Assembly: GCF_042680125.1 (NCBI RefSeq)
Contig: NZ_JBHTNY010000005.1
Length of the DNA: 64,000 bases
Strand: one strand, 5' to 3'
Source: Robinsoniella peoriensis
GTDB taxonomy: Bacteria; Bacillota; Clostridia; Lachnospirales; Lachnospiraceae
The notes under the pieces are model-generated. The model made no database searches. It was not told where the DNA came from and worked only from the letters and a program-made list of their open reading frames with translations. Positions 26,730 through 35,341 of this stretch are shown piece after piece (position 1 is the first letter of the stretch; every line of letters begins with the position of its first letter). The position numbers and the translations under genes were made by a program.

Positions 26730-28448
26730 ATGAAAAGAAAAATGCAAAAAGCGGCAGCGCTAACATTGGCAGGAACTATGATATTAGGAACCATCACCGG
26801 ATGCGGTGGTGAAAAAACAGCGGCTACCGATGCAAAGACAGATCAGAAGACCGAAGCCGGTTCCAATGAGGCAGATACAAATAAAGAATCAGAAAAGGAT
26901 TCGGCAAAAGGATCAGAAAACGGATCAGATGCCGGTTCAGAGGCTGCGAAAGGTGAATATACCGATTATTCCAAAGGATTTCCGGAGAAAGTAACGATTA
27001 AGATTCCGGTTTATGACAGGGGATTCGAGGGCTGGGATCCAACGAATAACTATTATACAAAGTGGATTCAGTCTGAATTTGGGGACAAATATAATGTGGA
27101 TGTGCAATATGTGGCAATCGGAAGGACAACGGAAGTAACGGACTATATGCAGATGATAGCAGCCGGCAGCGCACCGGATATTATTTTCCACTACGATATG
27201 CCTCAGGCAGTCAGCTATTATAATGAAGGTGCCATGCAGCCGCTGGATCTGGACGAAATTGCTTATTATGCGCCCACCTATTCCGAAAAATTAGGGGACA
27301 CCATCCGGGACTACGGAGAAATGAATGGAGAAAATATATTTTTCTTCGCAGACAGGGACGCGATCTATTATAATTGGGTAACCCTCATCCGACAGGACTG
27401 GCTGGATCAGGTAAAGATGGAGATGCCCACAAACCGTGAAGAACTGGAGGCAGTTGCTCAGGCATGGAAGGATGCAGGACTTGGAACCCTGGGTGACAGG
27501 CTTGTAAATAAGAGCTTTACTTATGATTATGCATTTCGTGGGGAAACGGTTGATCAGACAGAGTTAGCCTTATACTCCGATCTGAATGTGCCTGCACTAA
27601 CCTGGAAGCCAACTGAAAATTATCTTAGAACTTTGAACAAAGAATATAATGCGGGGCTCATTGATGCAGAATTTTATCTAAAAAAAGAAGAGCCTGACGT
27701 GGTTGGCGATTTTGTTTCCGGTAAAACAGGAACTTATGGCTTCTATATGACCAATACAACAGACGTAATTAACAGTTTAACAACCAATGATCCAAATGCA
27801 AAAGTAGCTGTTTTAGATCCGGCAGCTTTTGCACCTAAAGACAGCAAACCATATTATTATGAATATCCGTCTTATGGAATGGTTATGGGGATGAATTCCA
27901 AGACCACAGAAGAGCAGAGGGCGGCAATCTGGATGTTCTTAGACTGGATGATTCAGGATGATAATTTGTTCTACCTGCAAAATGGTGTGGAAGGACAGAA
28001 TTATACGCTGGATGAAGATGGTATCGCAGTACCGGCAGCTGATTATAACGGAGAATCCAAACTTTCTAACAATAATAATAAAGATTACTGGTGTCTGGTT
28101 GCAGAAGTTGCAAGTTATGGCGATGAACAGAAAAATTTAAAAGCAAATATGAAGACTCTTGCACCGGCAGGATATGAAGATCTGATCCAGCAGTCTTATG
28201 ACTACACCAAGAAGATTGAACAATATGGATTAATCAATACGATTTTTACAAAACCGGTAGAGAGCTCCAGTGAGTATGCATCCGATCTGAGCGCCCTGTG
28301 GCAGGAAGTTTATGTAGATATGGTTACTTCAAGTCCTGAAGAATTTGATGAGAAATATAAGGCTGCTTGTGAAGAATATCTGGATGCAGGATATCAGGAA
28401 ATTCTGGATGAGAAGCAGGAGCTGTTAGATGAAGGGTCTTACAAATAA
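26730..28448 (+). CDS. Oligosaccharide-binding lipoprotein (LplA/YtcQ-like)
   Basis: A 572-residue extracellular binding protein. The lipoprotein signal ends ITGC (Cys25), followed by a long Lys/Asp/Ser-rich linker to about residue 72. The mature domain includes WDPTNNYYTKWIQSEFG and AAGSAPDIIFHYDM. The large size (over 500 residues) is typical of the LplA/YtcQ group that binds oligosaccharides rather than monosaccharides. AGGAGG is spaced for ATG 26730 rather than 26724. The gene is third in the transporter operon and is followed by the GH105 gene. Confidence 0.9.
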   Translation: MKRKMQKAAALTLAGTMILGTITGCGGEKTAATDAKTDQKTEAGSNEADTNKESEKDSAKGSENGSDAGSEAAKGEYTDYSKGFPEKVTIKIPVYDRGFEGWDPTNNYYTKWIQSEFGDKYNVDVQYVAIGRTTEVTDYMQMIAAGSAPDIIFHYDMPQAVSYYNEGAMQPLDLDEIAYYAPTYSEKLGDTIRDYGEMNGENIFFFADRDAIYYNWVTLIRQDWLDQVKMEMPTNREELEAVAQAWKDAGLGTLGDRLVNKSFTYDYAFRGETVDQTELALYSDLNVPALTWKPTENYLRTLNKEYNAGLIDAEFYLKKEEPDVVGDFVSGKTGTYGFYMTNTTDVINSLTTNDPNAKVAVLDPAAFAPKDSKPYYYEYPSYGMVMGMNSKTTEEQRAAIWMFLDWMIQDDNLFYLQNGVEGQNYTLDEDGIAVPAADYNGESKLSNNNNKDYWCLVAEVASYGDEQKNLKANMKTLAPAGYEDLIQQSYDYTKKIEQYGLINTIFTKPVESSSEYASDLSALWQEVYVDMVTSSPEEFDEKYKAACEEYLDAGYQEILDEKQELLDEGSYK

Positions 28449-28524
28449 AAAAGCGTGAAAAAATGGATGGCTGTTGCAGGGTAAAAGCCTGCAGCGGCCT
28501 TTTAAAGCAGAAAGAAGGATGGAT

Positions 28525-29574
28525 ATGGCAGGATTGGTGTATGATAAAAAACAGGTGGAAGAGGCAATTGATCAGATTGTGGCACGTACGATGCGTATGG
28601 ATATGCCCTGGGACTGGCCGTGCGGGGTTGCTTATTATGGAATCAGCAAAGCATATGAATTCACAAAAAAGGAAGAATATCTGGATTTATTAAAGGAACG
28701 GATTGATGAATACATAGAACTTGGGGTACCTAAATGGACGGTCAATACCTGTGCAATGGGGCATTGCCTGATTACTTTATATGAAGCAACCGGTGAAGAG
28801 AAATACTGGGATCTGGTGATGAGAGGAGCAGAATATCTGCGCAGTGATGCAAGACGGTTTGCGGATCGGGTTTTACAGCATACCGTTTCTGTAAATAATG
28901 ATTTTCCGGAGCAGGCATGGGCAGATACACTGTTTATGGCGGCATTTTTTCTGCTGCGGGTAGGGGTGAAATTAAAAGAAGAAGAGATGATTGTAGATGC
29001 ATTGAACCAGTATTACTGGCATATTAAATATCTGCAGAACATGGATACAGGCCTCTGGTATCACGGATATAACAATATTACCAAAGACCATATGTCAGGT
29101 TTTTACTGGGGGAGAGCAAATGCATGGGCGGCATATACCATGTCCCAGGTAGGAAAATACCTGCCGGAATGTTATCTGTATCCGCAGTTTCTGGATATTG
29201 TGGGCTCATTGAATGAACAGCTGGCAGCAATCAAGCTTTTGCAGACCGAAAATGGTCTGTGGAGGACGATACTGGATGATGAAGAATCCTATGAAGAAAT
29301 TTCAGCGTCCTGCGGAATTGCATCGGCAATGCTGGAAAAGGGGAATCCACTGCATCTGAAATACATTAACAAAGCACTGCAGGGCGTATTAAATAATATC
29401 AGTCCCGATGGAAGGGTATTAAATGTATCCGGAGGAACTGCGGTTATGAAAGACCGTGACGGCTATTGCAATATATCCAGAGACTGGATACAAGGCTGGG
29501 GACAGGGGCTTGCACTGGCATTTCTGACGGGGGTGTTAGACTATGAAAATTGTCGAAGCGACGGGGCATTATAA
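28525..29574 (+). CDS. GH105 unsaturated rhamnogalacturonyl hydrolase (YteR-like)
   Basis: A 349-residue (alpha/alpha)6-barrel enzyme without a signal peptide, so cytoplasmic. It removes the unsaturated galacturonic acid that a PL11-type lyase leaves at the non-reducing end of RG-I oligosaccharides. Family blocks seen are MPWDWPCGVAYYGISKAYE, EQAWADTLFMAAFFLL with the candidate catalytic Asp134, and FYWGRANAWAAYTMS. GAAGG at 28514-28518 favours ATG 28525; 28519 is possible. Its 3' end overlaps the following acetylesterase gene by 32 nt, a sign of tight co-expression. Confidence 0.92.
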   Translation: MAGLVYDKKQVEEAIDQIVARTMRMDMPWDWPCGVAYYGISKAYEFTKKEEYLDLLKERIDEYIELGVPKWTVNTCAMGHCLITLYEATGEEKYWDLVMRGAEYLRSDARRFADRVLQHTVSVNNDFPEQAWADTLFMAAFFLLRVGVKLKEEEMIVDALNQYYWHIKYLQNMDTGLWYHGYNNITKDHMSGFYWGRANAWAAYTMSQVGKYLPECYLYPQFLDIVGSLNEQLAAIKLLQTENGLWRTILDDEESYEEISASCGIASAMLEKGNPLHLKYINKALQGVLNNISPDGRVLNVSGGTAVMKDRDGYCNISRDWIQGWGQGLALAFLTGVLDYENCRSDGAL

Positions 29575-31381
29575 GACGGGACATCATAATAAGAAAGACA
29601 GTTTGTGCAATGAGTTTACCTTTGCACCGGGAGCAGCCGGGGCGGGAGCACAGCAGGTAACTCCGGAAGATCTCTATACGAAGGAGAAAACATGGGGATT
29701 TCTGACAGAAGCAAACAGGCGGGAGGATCCTTTGCTGCAGATTCCGGAATTAAATACCGGATTTGACACATTTTACTGGTATCGGGATAAGGATATAACC
29801 CGGATCACGCAGGATGTGTCCGGCTGTTATGCAGATTCGTTATGCATCGTAAATGAACTTTGTGCAGATGGCAGCAGAAGGATTCCGCTTTCCTTTAAAG
29901 CAGATGTTCCCCTAAGCGGAAATTACAAAGTACGGCTGAAACTTACAGCGGCAGTGGAAGAAGAGGAACTGCTTATTTTTCTCGGAAGAAGAAAGCTTTT
30001 TTATCGGGGAAGACTGTCGGCGGGTGAGGTATTAGAAACAGAATTTTTATTAAATATCAGTGATATTATTCCAAGAGGCCAGGTGGCGGCTTATCAGGAT
30101 TACAGTGCAGCTATTACCATTATAGGAAAAGAGCCAAGACTGACAAATGTCGCTATATATCCTGTAGAAAGTCCGGTTATTTATATAGCAGGGGATTCTA
30201 CTGTAACGGACCAGAGCGCGGAGTATCCCTATGCGCCGGGTACCAGTTATTGTGGATGGGGGCAGATGCTTCCGGCTTTTATAGATGGTAAAGCAGCAGT
30301 TTCCAATCATGCCCATTCCGGACTGACAACAGAAAGTTTTCGCAGCGAAGGCCATTATCAGATTATTTTAGATCACATTCAAAAAGGGGATTACTGCCTG
30401 TTCCAGTTTGGGCATAATGATCAGAAATTGAACCACCTCAGGGCAGAGGAAGGATACCGGGAAAATCTGATTACGTATATCAAAGAGATCAGAGAAAAAG
30501 AAGCATATCCCATTTTGGTAACTCCATTGGCAAGAAATTCCTGGAGAGGTGCGGATGGTACTTATAATGATATGCTGCTTCCCTATGCGTGTGTCTGTAA
30601 AGAGATTGGAAAAACGCTGAATGTTCCGGTTCTGGATTTACACGGTAAAAGTAAAGAGTTTGTAATCCGACAGGGACTGGAAGGAGCGAAATTTTATTAT
30701 TTCCCCGGTGATTTCACCCACAGCAATGATTACGGGGCATATAAAATGGCTGGTTTTGTGGCAGCAGAATTAGCGGAACAGCTTTGTCTTCCGGGGCAGC
30801 AAAGCGCTCATGATTCCATCCCGGAATATACGGATGAGTGGAAGATATCAAGAAAAACCAATCTGCCGGCTCCACCCTCAAATATGGATGGAATGGATAA
30901 TCCCACCGCATGTCCCATTATGTTTCAGGATCTGAAAAGACCGGAAGAGTGGCTTACAAGAGCTGAAGCAATGGATATGGTCATTCAGACAATGAATTTC
31001 TTTCCCATTAATGTATATAACGATATGTTTGAGGATGTAGTGGGGCATGAGTGGTATGCGGGAACAGTGGAATGTGCTGCCCAAAATGGAATGATTCCAA
31101 ACCCTATGGTGAAGGAGAAGAAAATTTTTCCCGCAAAAGAGATCACCTTGCAGGAATTCCTGTGCATCGCAATGACCGGTTATAAATGCAGGAAGTACCT
31201 GCCGGTTGTGCAGAAAAAGTACCGGATCAATGTGGCATCCTGGGCAGAAGAAGAGATACAGGCAGCCTGTGAAATTGGAATTGCGGCAGAAGAAGCAGAT
31301 TTTAATAATCTTATATCCAGAAAAAATGCTGCAGATATATGTAAAAGGCTTTACGTGTCATTGCATCATCATGGAAATTAG
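29543..31381 (+). CDS. Leaderless CE12-type acetylesterase with C-terminal SLH-like region
   Basis: 612 residues with no hydrophobic N-terminus, so probably cytoplasmic. A beta domain (about 35-205) precedes an SGNH domain of the rhamnogalacturonan acetylesterase type: IYIAGDSTV (Ser219), FQFGHND and DFTH (Asp390/His393). Residues about 467-605 resemble S-layer homology repeats: LTRAEAMDMVIQTM, FEDVVGHEWYAGTVECAA, ITLQEFLCIAMTGY, then SWAEEEIQAACEIGI and ISRKNAADICKRLY. SLH domains normally bind wall polymers outside the cell, which clashes with the missing signal peptide. GGGGGTG before ATG 29543 lies inside the GH105 gene. It would remove acetyl groups from imported RG-I oligosaccharides. 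Confidence 0.85.
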   Translation: MKIVEATGHYKTGHHNKKDSLCNEFTFAPGAAGAGAQQVTPEDLYTKEKTWGFLTEANRREDPLLQIPELNTGFDTFYWYRDKDITRITQDVSGCYADSLCIVNELCADGSRRIPLSFKADVPLSGNYKVRLKLTAAVEEEELLIFLGRRKLFYRGRLSAGEVLETEFLLNISDIIPRGQVAAYQDYSAAITIIGKEPRLTNVAIYPVESPVIYIAGDSTVTDQSAEYPYAPGTSYCGWGQMLPAFIDGKAAVSNHAHSGLTTESFRSEGHYQIILDHIQKGDYCLFQFGHNDQKLNHLRAEEGYRENLITYIKEIREKEAYPILVTPLARNSWRGADGTYNDMLLPYACVCKEIGKTLNVPVLDLHGKSKEFVIRQGLEGAKFYYFPGDFTHSNDYGAYKMAGFVAAELAEQLCLPGQQSAHDSIPEYTDEWKISRKTNLPAPPSNMDGMDNPTACPIMFQDLKRPEEWLTRAEAMDMVIQTMNFFPINVYNDMFEDVVGHEWYAGTVECAAQNGMIPNPMVKEKKIFPAKEITLQEFLCIAMTGYKCRKYLPVVQKKYRINVASWAEEEIQAACEIGIAAEEADFNNLISRKNAADICKRLYVSLHHHGN

Positions 31382-31397
31382 AATAGGAGGACATATA

Positions 31398-33554
31398 ATG
31401 ACAGCAGAATTAACAGGGGGCTTCACCTTACCGGGAGAATCCGGGTATGAAGAATTGACATTGAAGCTGGCAAAGAAATGGGGGGCTGATGTGATCAGGG
31501 ACAGTGACGGAACCGCCTTGTCGGATACGATTTTAAATGCCGGTTATGGAATCTATTCTACTATTTGTATCATTCGTGACCATAATGAGTGGGCAAAAAA
31601 TCATATGGATAAGCTGCAGCAGTCCTTTTTAGTCACAAATCCCAAGACGGCAGTGGAACCGTTTGTAACCTTTCATCTCATGAGTGATTTTTCCCAGGGA
31701 CAGTTTTCGGTGAATGACAGTCCGGAATCGATGCAGTTTTGGCAGGTCTTTGACCGTACCTCCAACATGGAAGTCTCCAGAAGGCTGTGGACCTATGAGA
31801 AAGAAGCCGGGAATCTCACCATTCAAAATGCGGTTCCCTATCATAAATATACGGTTAGTTTTCTGGCATACCGCATTTGGGAAGAAATATCCATGTATAA
31901 TCATGTTACTAATGGCTGGAATAAGGAACATTTAATGCCTGTAGATCCCCGGTATGTGGAAACCCGGGAGTACCTGCTGCAATGGATGGAAGACTGGTGT
32001 GCCGCTCATCCGGATACTACCGTTGTGCGGTTTACCTCTTTGTTTTATAATTTTGCATGGATCTGGGGCAGCAGTGAGAGAAACCGTTCGCTGTTCACAG
32101 ACTGGGGGTCTTATGATTTTACAGTCAGTCCTCTGGCATTGCAGCAATTTGCATCTAAGTACGGCTATCAACTGTGCGCAGAGGATTTTGTGAACAAAGG
32201 TGCATATCAGGTGACCCATATGCCGCCAAATGCAAGAAAACTGGATTACATGAATTTCATCAATGATTTTGTTATTCACTTTGGAAAAGAACTGGTAGAT
32301 ATCGTACACCGCCATGGCAAACAGGCATATGTTTTTTACGATGACAGCTGGGTTGGCCTGGAGCCCTATGGGAAAAGATTTCATGAATTTGGATTTGACG
32401 GATTGATTAAGTGTGTCTTCTCTGGATATGAAGCCAGATTATGTGCAGGGGTAAAGTCAGTCACTCACGAACTGCGGCTGCATCCATATCTGTTTCCGGT
32501 AGGGCTTGGGGGAGCTCCGACTTTTAGCGGAGATGGAGATCCCGCCCTGGAAGCGAAAAAATACTGGAATCAAATACGGCGCGCCCTCCTTCGCGTACCG
32601 ATTGAAAGAATCGGTTTGGGCGGATATCTGCATTTAACAGAAGGCTATCCGGAATTTTGTGACTATGTAGAGCAGATAACAAAAGAGTTTCGCAGAATCC
32701 GAAAACTACATGAAGAAGGACCGGTATATCATTTAAAATGCACAGTGGCAGTTCTTCATAGCTGGGGCAGGCTTCGGTCCTGGACACTTTCCGGGCATTT
32801 CCATGAGACAGAACAACACGATCTCATACATGTGATTGAAGCACTGTCGGGTTTGCCGGTTGAAGTAACCTTCCTGGATTTTGAAGATATTAAAAACGGA
32901 GCGTTAGACGACGTACAGGTTCTGATCAATGCCGGAAAAGCCGGGAGCGCATGGAGCGGCGGCGATGCCTGGAAAGACGCAAGAGTAGTTGAACAGATCA
33001 CAAAATGGGTTTATCATGGCGGAACCCTGATTGGAATCCGGGAACCGTCGGCAGTGGAGGGTTTCGATACATTTTTTCGCATGTCCGAAATCTTAGGAGT
33101 GGATAAAGATAAGGGGGCAAGAGTATGCCATGGAAAGTGGGAGTATCACATAGAAAAGATAGAAGGTCTTCTTCCTGCTGGCTTTAATATCCCCGGCGAG
33201 AGTCAGATTTATTTAACCGACGGCAAGAACAGGGTGCTGGCTGAAGAAAATAAAGTACCTGCGCTGACCATACGTGATTTTGGCAAGGGAAAAGGTATCT
33301 ATCTGTCATCCTTCCGTTACAGCCTGGAAAATACGAGACTGTTCTTAAATCTTCTGCTTTATGGAACAAACCAGGAATTGTTTCCGGATTATGTCACTGC
33401 CAATCCGTATACAGAATGTGCGTATTACCCGGAGAGCAAGGTACTGGTAATCATCAATAACAGTGAGAAGAGTCAGATTACCAGTATCAGCACGGAGTTT
33501 GGGGTAGTGAATGCGCAGCTGGAGGGGTATGAGACCAGGGAAGTGCTGCTTTAG
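31398..33554 (+). CDS. GH112 galactosyl phosphorylase (galactosyl-rhamnose type likely)
   Basis: 718 residues, a normal GH112 length. The family uses phosphate to split beta-galactosides, giving galactose 1-phosphate. Recognised blocks are FTLPGESGYEELTLKLAKKWG, WGADVIRDSDGTALSD, EWAKNHMDKLQQ, FYDDSWVGLEPYG (candidate acid Asp) and IERIGLGGYLHL. GH112 members act on galacto-N-biose/lacto-N-biose or on beta-galactosyl-1,4-L-rhamnose. The RG-I setting favours the second, because RG-I rhamnose carries galactose at O-4. AGGAGG before ATG 31398 is decisive; the frame open back to 31206 is not used. No signal peptide: cytoplasmic. Last gene of the RG-I locus. Confidence 0.88.
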   Translation: MTAELTGGFTLPGESGYEELTLKLAKKWGADVIRDSDGTALSDTILNAGYGIYSTICIIRDHNEWAKNHMDKLQQSFLVTNPKTAVEPFVTFHLMSDFSQGQFSVNDSPESMQFWQVFDRTSNMEVSRRLWTYEKEAGNLTIQNAVPYHKYTVSFLAYRIWEEISMYNHVTNGWNKEHLMPVDPRYVETREYLLQWMEDWCAAHPDTTVVRFTSLFYNFAWIWGSSERNRSLFTDWGSYDFTVSPLALQQFASKYGYQLCAEDFVNKGAYQVTHMPPNARKLDYMNFINDFVIHFGKELVDIVHRHGKQAYVFYDDSWVGLEPYGKRFHEFGFDGLIKCVFSGYEARLCAGVKSVTHELRLHPYLFPVGLGGAPTFSGDGDPALEAKKYWNQIRRALLRVPIERIGLGGYLHLTEGYPEFCDYVEQITKEFRRIRKLHEEGPVYHLKCTVAVLHSWGRLRSWTLSGHFHETEQHDLIHVIEALSGLPVEVTFLDFEDIKNGALDDVQVLINAGKAGSAWSGGDAWKDARVVEQITKWVYHGGTLIGIREPSAVEGFDTFFRMSEILGVDKDKGARVCHGKWEYHIEKIEGLLPAGFNIPGESQIYLTDGKNRVLAEENKVPALTIRDFGKGKGIYLSSFRYSLENTRLFLNLLLYGTNQELFPDYVTANPYTECAYYPESKVLVIINNSEKSQITSISTEFGVVNAQLEGYETREVLL

Positions 33555-33620
33555 AGCGAACAGTTTCATCTAAATTGGGATTAGGTGAGTAAGGGACGCT
33601 TTGTAGTTGGAGAGTGTGTA

Positions 33621-33885
33621 CGGAAAGATGGGAGTGGGAAACTTGTATGGACTCCGTCAGCTGGCCGCAGAACTGGTATTTTCTAACCTTCCCGGAGCGC
33701 TTTTTGGCGGCACGCGGGCATTCACCGAGAAATCCTGATGCATTTCTCGGTTCAGTGCCCGCTTAGTATCCGATGGGAGCCAGTCGAATACTATCCGCCA
33801 AAAAACACTCCGGAAAGGTAAGTAAATACTCAGCTCTGCTCTACGCTTCCTCCGTCCATACAAGTTTCCCACTCCCATCTTTCCG
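33621..33885. repeat. 265-nt near-palindromic hairpin element
   Basis: Outer arms of 31 nt (33621-33651 and 33855-33885) are perfect reverse complements. A middle stem pairs about 33687-33711 with 33796-33820, with three C/A mismatches on the plus strand that become G-U pairs in a minus-strand RNA. An inner stem pairs 33714-33733 with 33742-33762 around the tip. The outermost CGAACAG (33558-33564) and CTGTTCG (33951-33957) could close a still larger fold. No ORF is credible. It could be a structured RNA, a long terminator or a MITE-like element. Confidence 0.75.
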
Positions 33886-34191
33886 AGATCCAGGTTGTCG
33901 CCACAAAGCTGGTTTTCTCAGCCTGGTGGAGACCCTTGGGCTGTGACGGGCTGTTCGTTTTTAGATGCAGCCTTTCCTATTCATAGACCTAACTGGCTGT
34001 AGTGCTGTAATCAAAAATATATGTAGTAGAATGAAGAAACAAGCTGCCATGGTCCGTCCCCTTCTCTTTCCGAACACTACCTATATCTACAAAGCGTCCA
34101 CTTCCTCAGCTAAACCCAAATCTAAGCTGATTTTATGCGCTCTAGGACACTTTTCTGTTACACTGATTTACCTCACCCTATCTTTTACATC
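33886..34191. other. Non-coding stretch upstream of ispG
   Basis: About 300 nt after the palindrome. There is a run GTTTTTAG at 33956-33963 after a possible closing stem. An 84-codon open frame at 33965-34219 has no ribosome site, no family resemblance and runs into the ispG promoter, so it is not taken as a gene. Nothing else is recognised. Confidence 0.4.
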
Positions 34192-34220
34192 TTGTCATGT
34201 CTTTTCATATCAGTTATAAT
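34192..34220 (+). promoter_or_regulatory. Promoter of ispG-polC
   Basis: TTGTCA (34192-34197), exactly 17 nt, then TATAAT (34215-34220). It lies about 65 nt before the ispG start. Confidence 0.7.
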
Positions 34221-34284
34221 TAACATCAATGACCTTAACAGTGTATATAACATAGCCGTTTAAAATGCGGCATAGGAGGATATG

Positions 34285-35340
34285 ATGCACAGAGAACATA
34301 CAAAAGTAATACAGATAGGGAACCGGGTTATTGGCGGCGGGAATCCTATTTTAATTCAGTCTATGACAAATACAAAAACGGAAGATGTGAAAGCTACCGT
34401 GGCACAGATTCAAAAATTAACCGCAGCAGGGTGTGATATTATCCGCTGTGCCGTACCGACAATGGAAGCCGCAGAAGCACTTGCGGAGATAAAAAAAGAA
34501 ATTACCATCCCTTTGGTGGCAGACATACATTTTGATTACAAGCTCGCCATTGCGGCAATGGAATATGGAGCAGACAAGATTCGGATTAATCCGGGGAATA
34601 TCGGAGGCGGTGACCGCATCCGCGCCGTAGTAGAGAAGGCAAAGGAACTTGGAATTCCCATTCGTGTAGGGGTAAACAGCGGGTCTTTAGAAAAGGAACT
34701 GGTCGAAAAATACCATGGTGTTACGGCGGAAGGAATTGTAGAGAGTGCCCTGGACAAAGTCCGTATCATTGAGGAACTGGGTTACGACAACCTGGTAATC
34801 AGTATCAAATCGTCTGATGTAATGATGTGCGCAAAAGCCCATGAGCTTATTGCAAAAGAAACGAATTATCCTCTTCATGTGGGAATTACGGAATCCGGTA
34901 CGGTGCTTTCCGGAAATATTAAATCCGCAGTTGGCCTTGGCATTATTTTGTCACAGGGAATCGGCGATACGATAAGAGTTTCTCTGACCGGTGATCCATT
35001 GGAAGAAATTAAATCTGCGAAACTGATTTTAAGGACCCTGGGATTGAAAAAGGGAGGGATCGAAGTAGTTTCCTGTCCTACCTGTGGCAGAACCCAGATC
35101 GATCTGATCGGTCTTGCCAATAAAGTAGAGAATATGGTAGAAGATATTCCGCTGAATATTAAAGTTGCAGTAATGGGATGTGTGGTAAACGGACCGGGTG
35201 AGGCAAAAGAAGCGGATATCGGAATTGCAGGCGGAAAAGGCGAGGGACTGCTGATCAAAAAAGGTGAAATTATTCGGAAGATTCCGGAAGATCAGCTGCT
35301 TCATGCATTGAGAGAAGAATTGGTAAACTGGAGTGAATAG
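34285..35340 (+). CDS. ispG: 4-hydroxy-3-methylbut-2-en-1-yl diphosphate synthase
   Basis: A 351-residue IspG (GcpE), the iron-sulfur enzyme of the MEP isoprenoid pathway that converts MEcPP to HMBPP. The N-terminal TIM barrel shows NPILIQSMTNTKTEDV and PLVADIHFDYKLAIAA. The C-terminal cluster domain has SCPTCGRTQIDL and AVMGCVVNGPGEA, giving the three Cys plus a Glu that hold the [4Fe-4S] centre. AGGAGG fits ATG 34285 better than 34282. Its stop codon is next to the polC start. The usual upstream partners dxr and rseP are not in this window. Confidence 0.96.
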   Translation: MHREHTKVIQIGNRVIGGGNPILIQSMTNTKTEDVKATVAQIQKLTAAGCDIIRCAVPTMEAAEALAEIKKEITIPLVADIHFDYKLAIAAMEYGADKIRINPGNIGGGDRIRAVVEKAKELGIPIRVGVNSGSLEKELVEKYHGVTAEGIVESALDKVRIIEELGYDNLVISIKSSDVMMCAKAHELIAKETNYPLHVGITESGTVLSGNIKSAVGLGIILSQGIGDTIRVSLTGDPLEEIKSAKLILRTLGLKKGGIEVVSCPTCGRTQIDLIGLANKVENMVEDIPLNIKVAVMGCVVNGPGEAKEADIGIAGGKGEGLLIKKGEIIRKIPEDQLLHALREELVNWSE

Positions 35341-35341
35341 T

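Noticed and set aside
31206..31397. N-terminal extension of the GH112 protein into the acetylesterase gene
   Set aside because: AGGAGG before ATG 31398 and the normal GH112 length support the shorter form.
33965..34219. 84-codon open frame upstream of ispG
   Set aside because: No ribosome site; it overlaps the ispG promoter and has unlikely composition.
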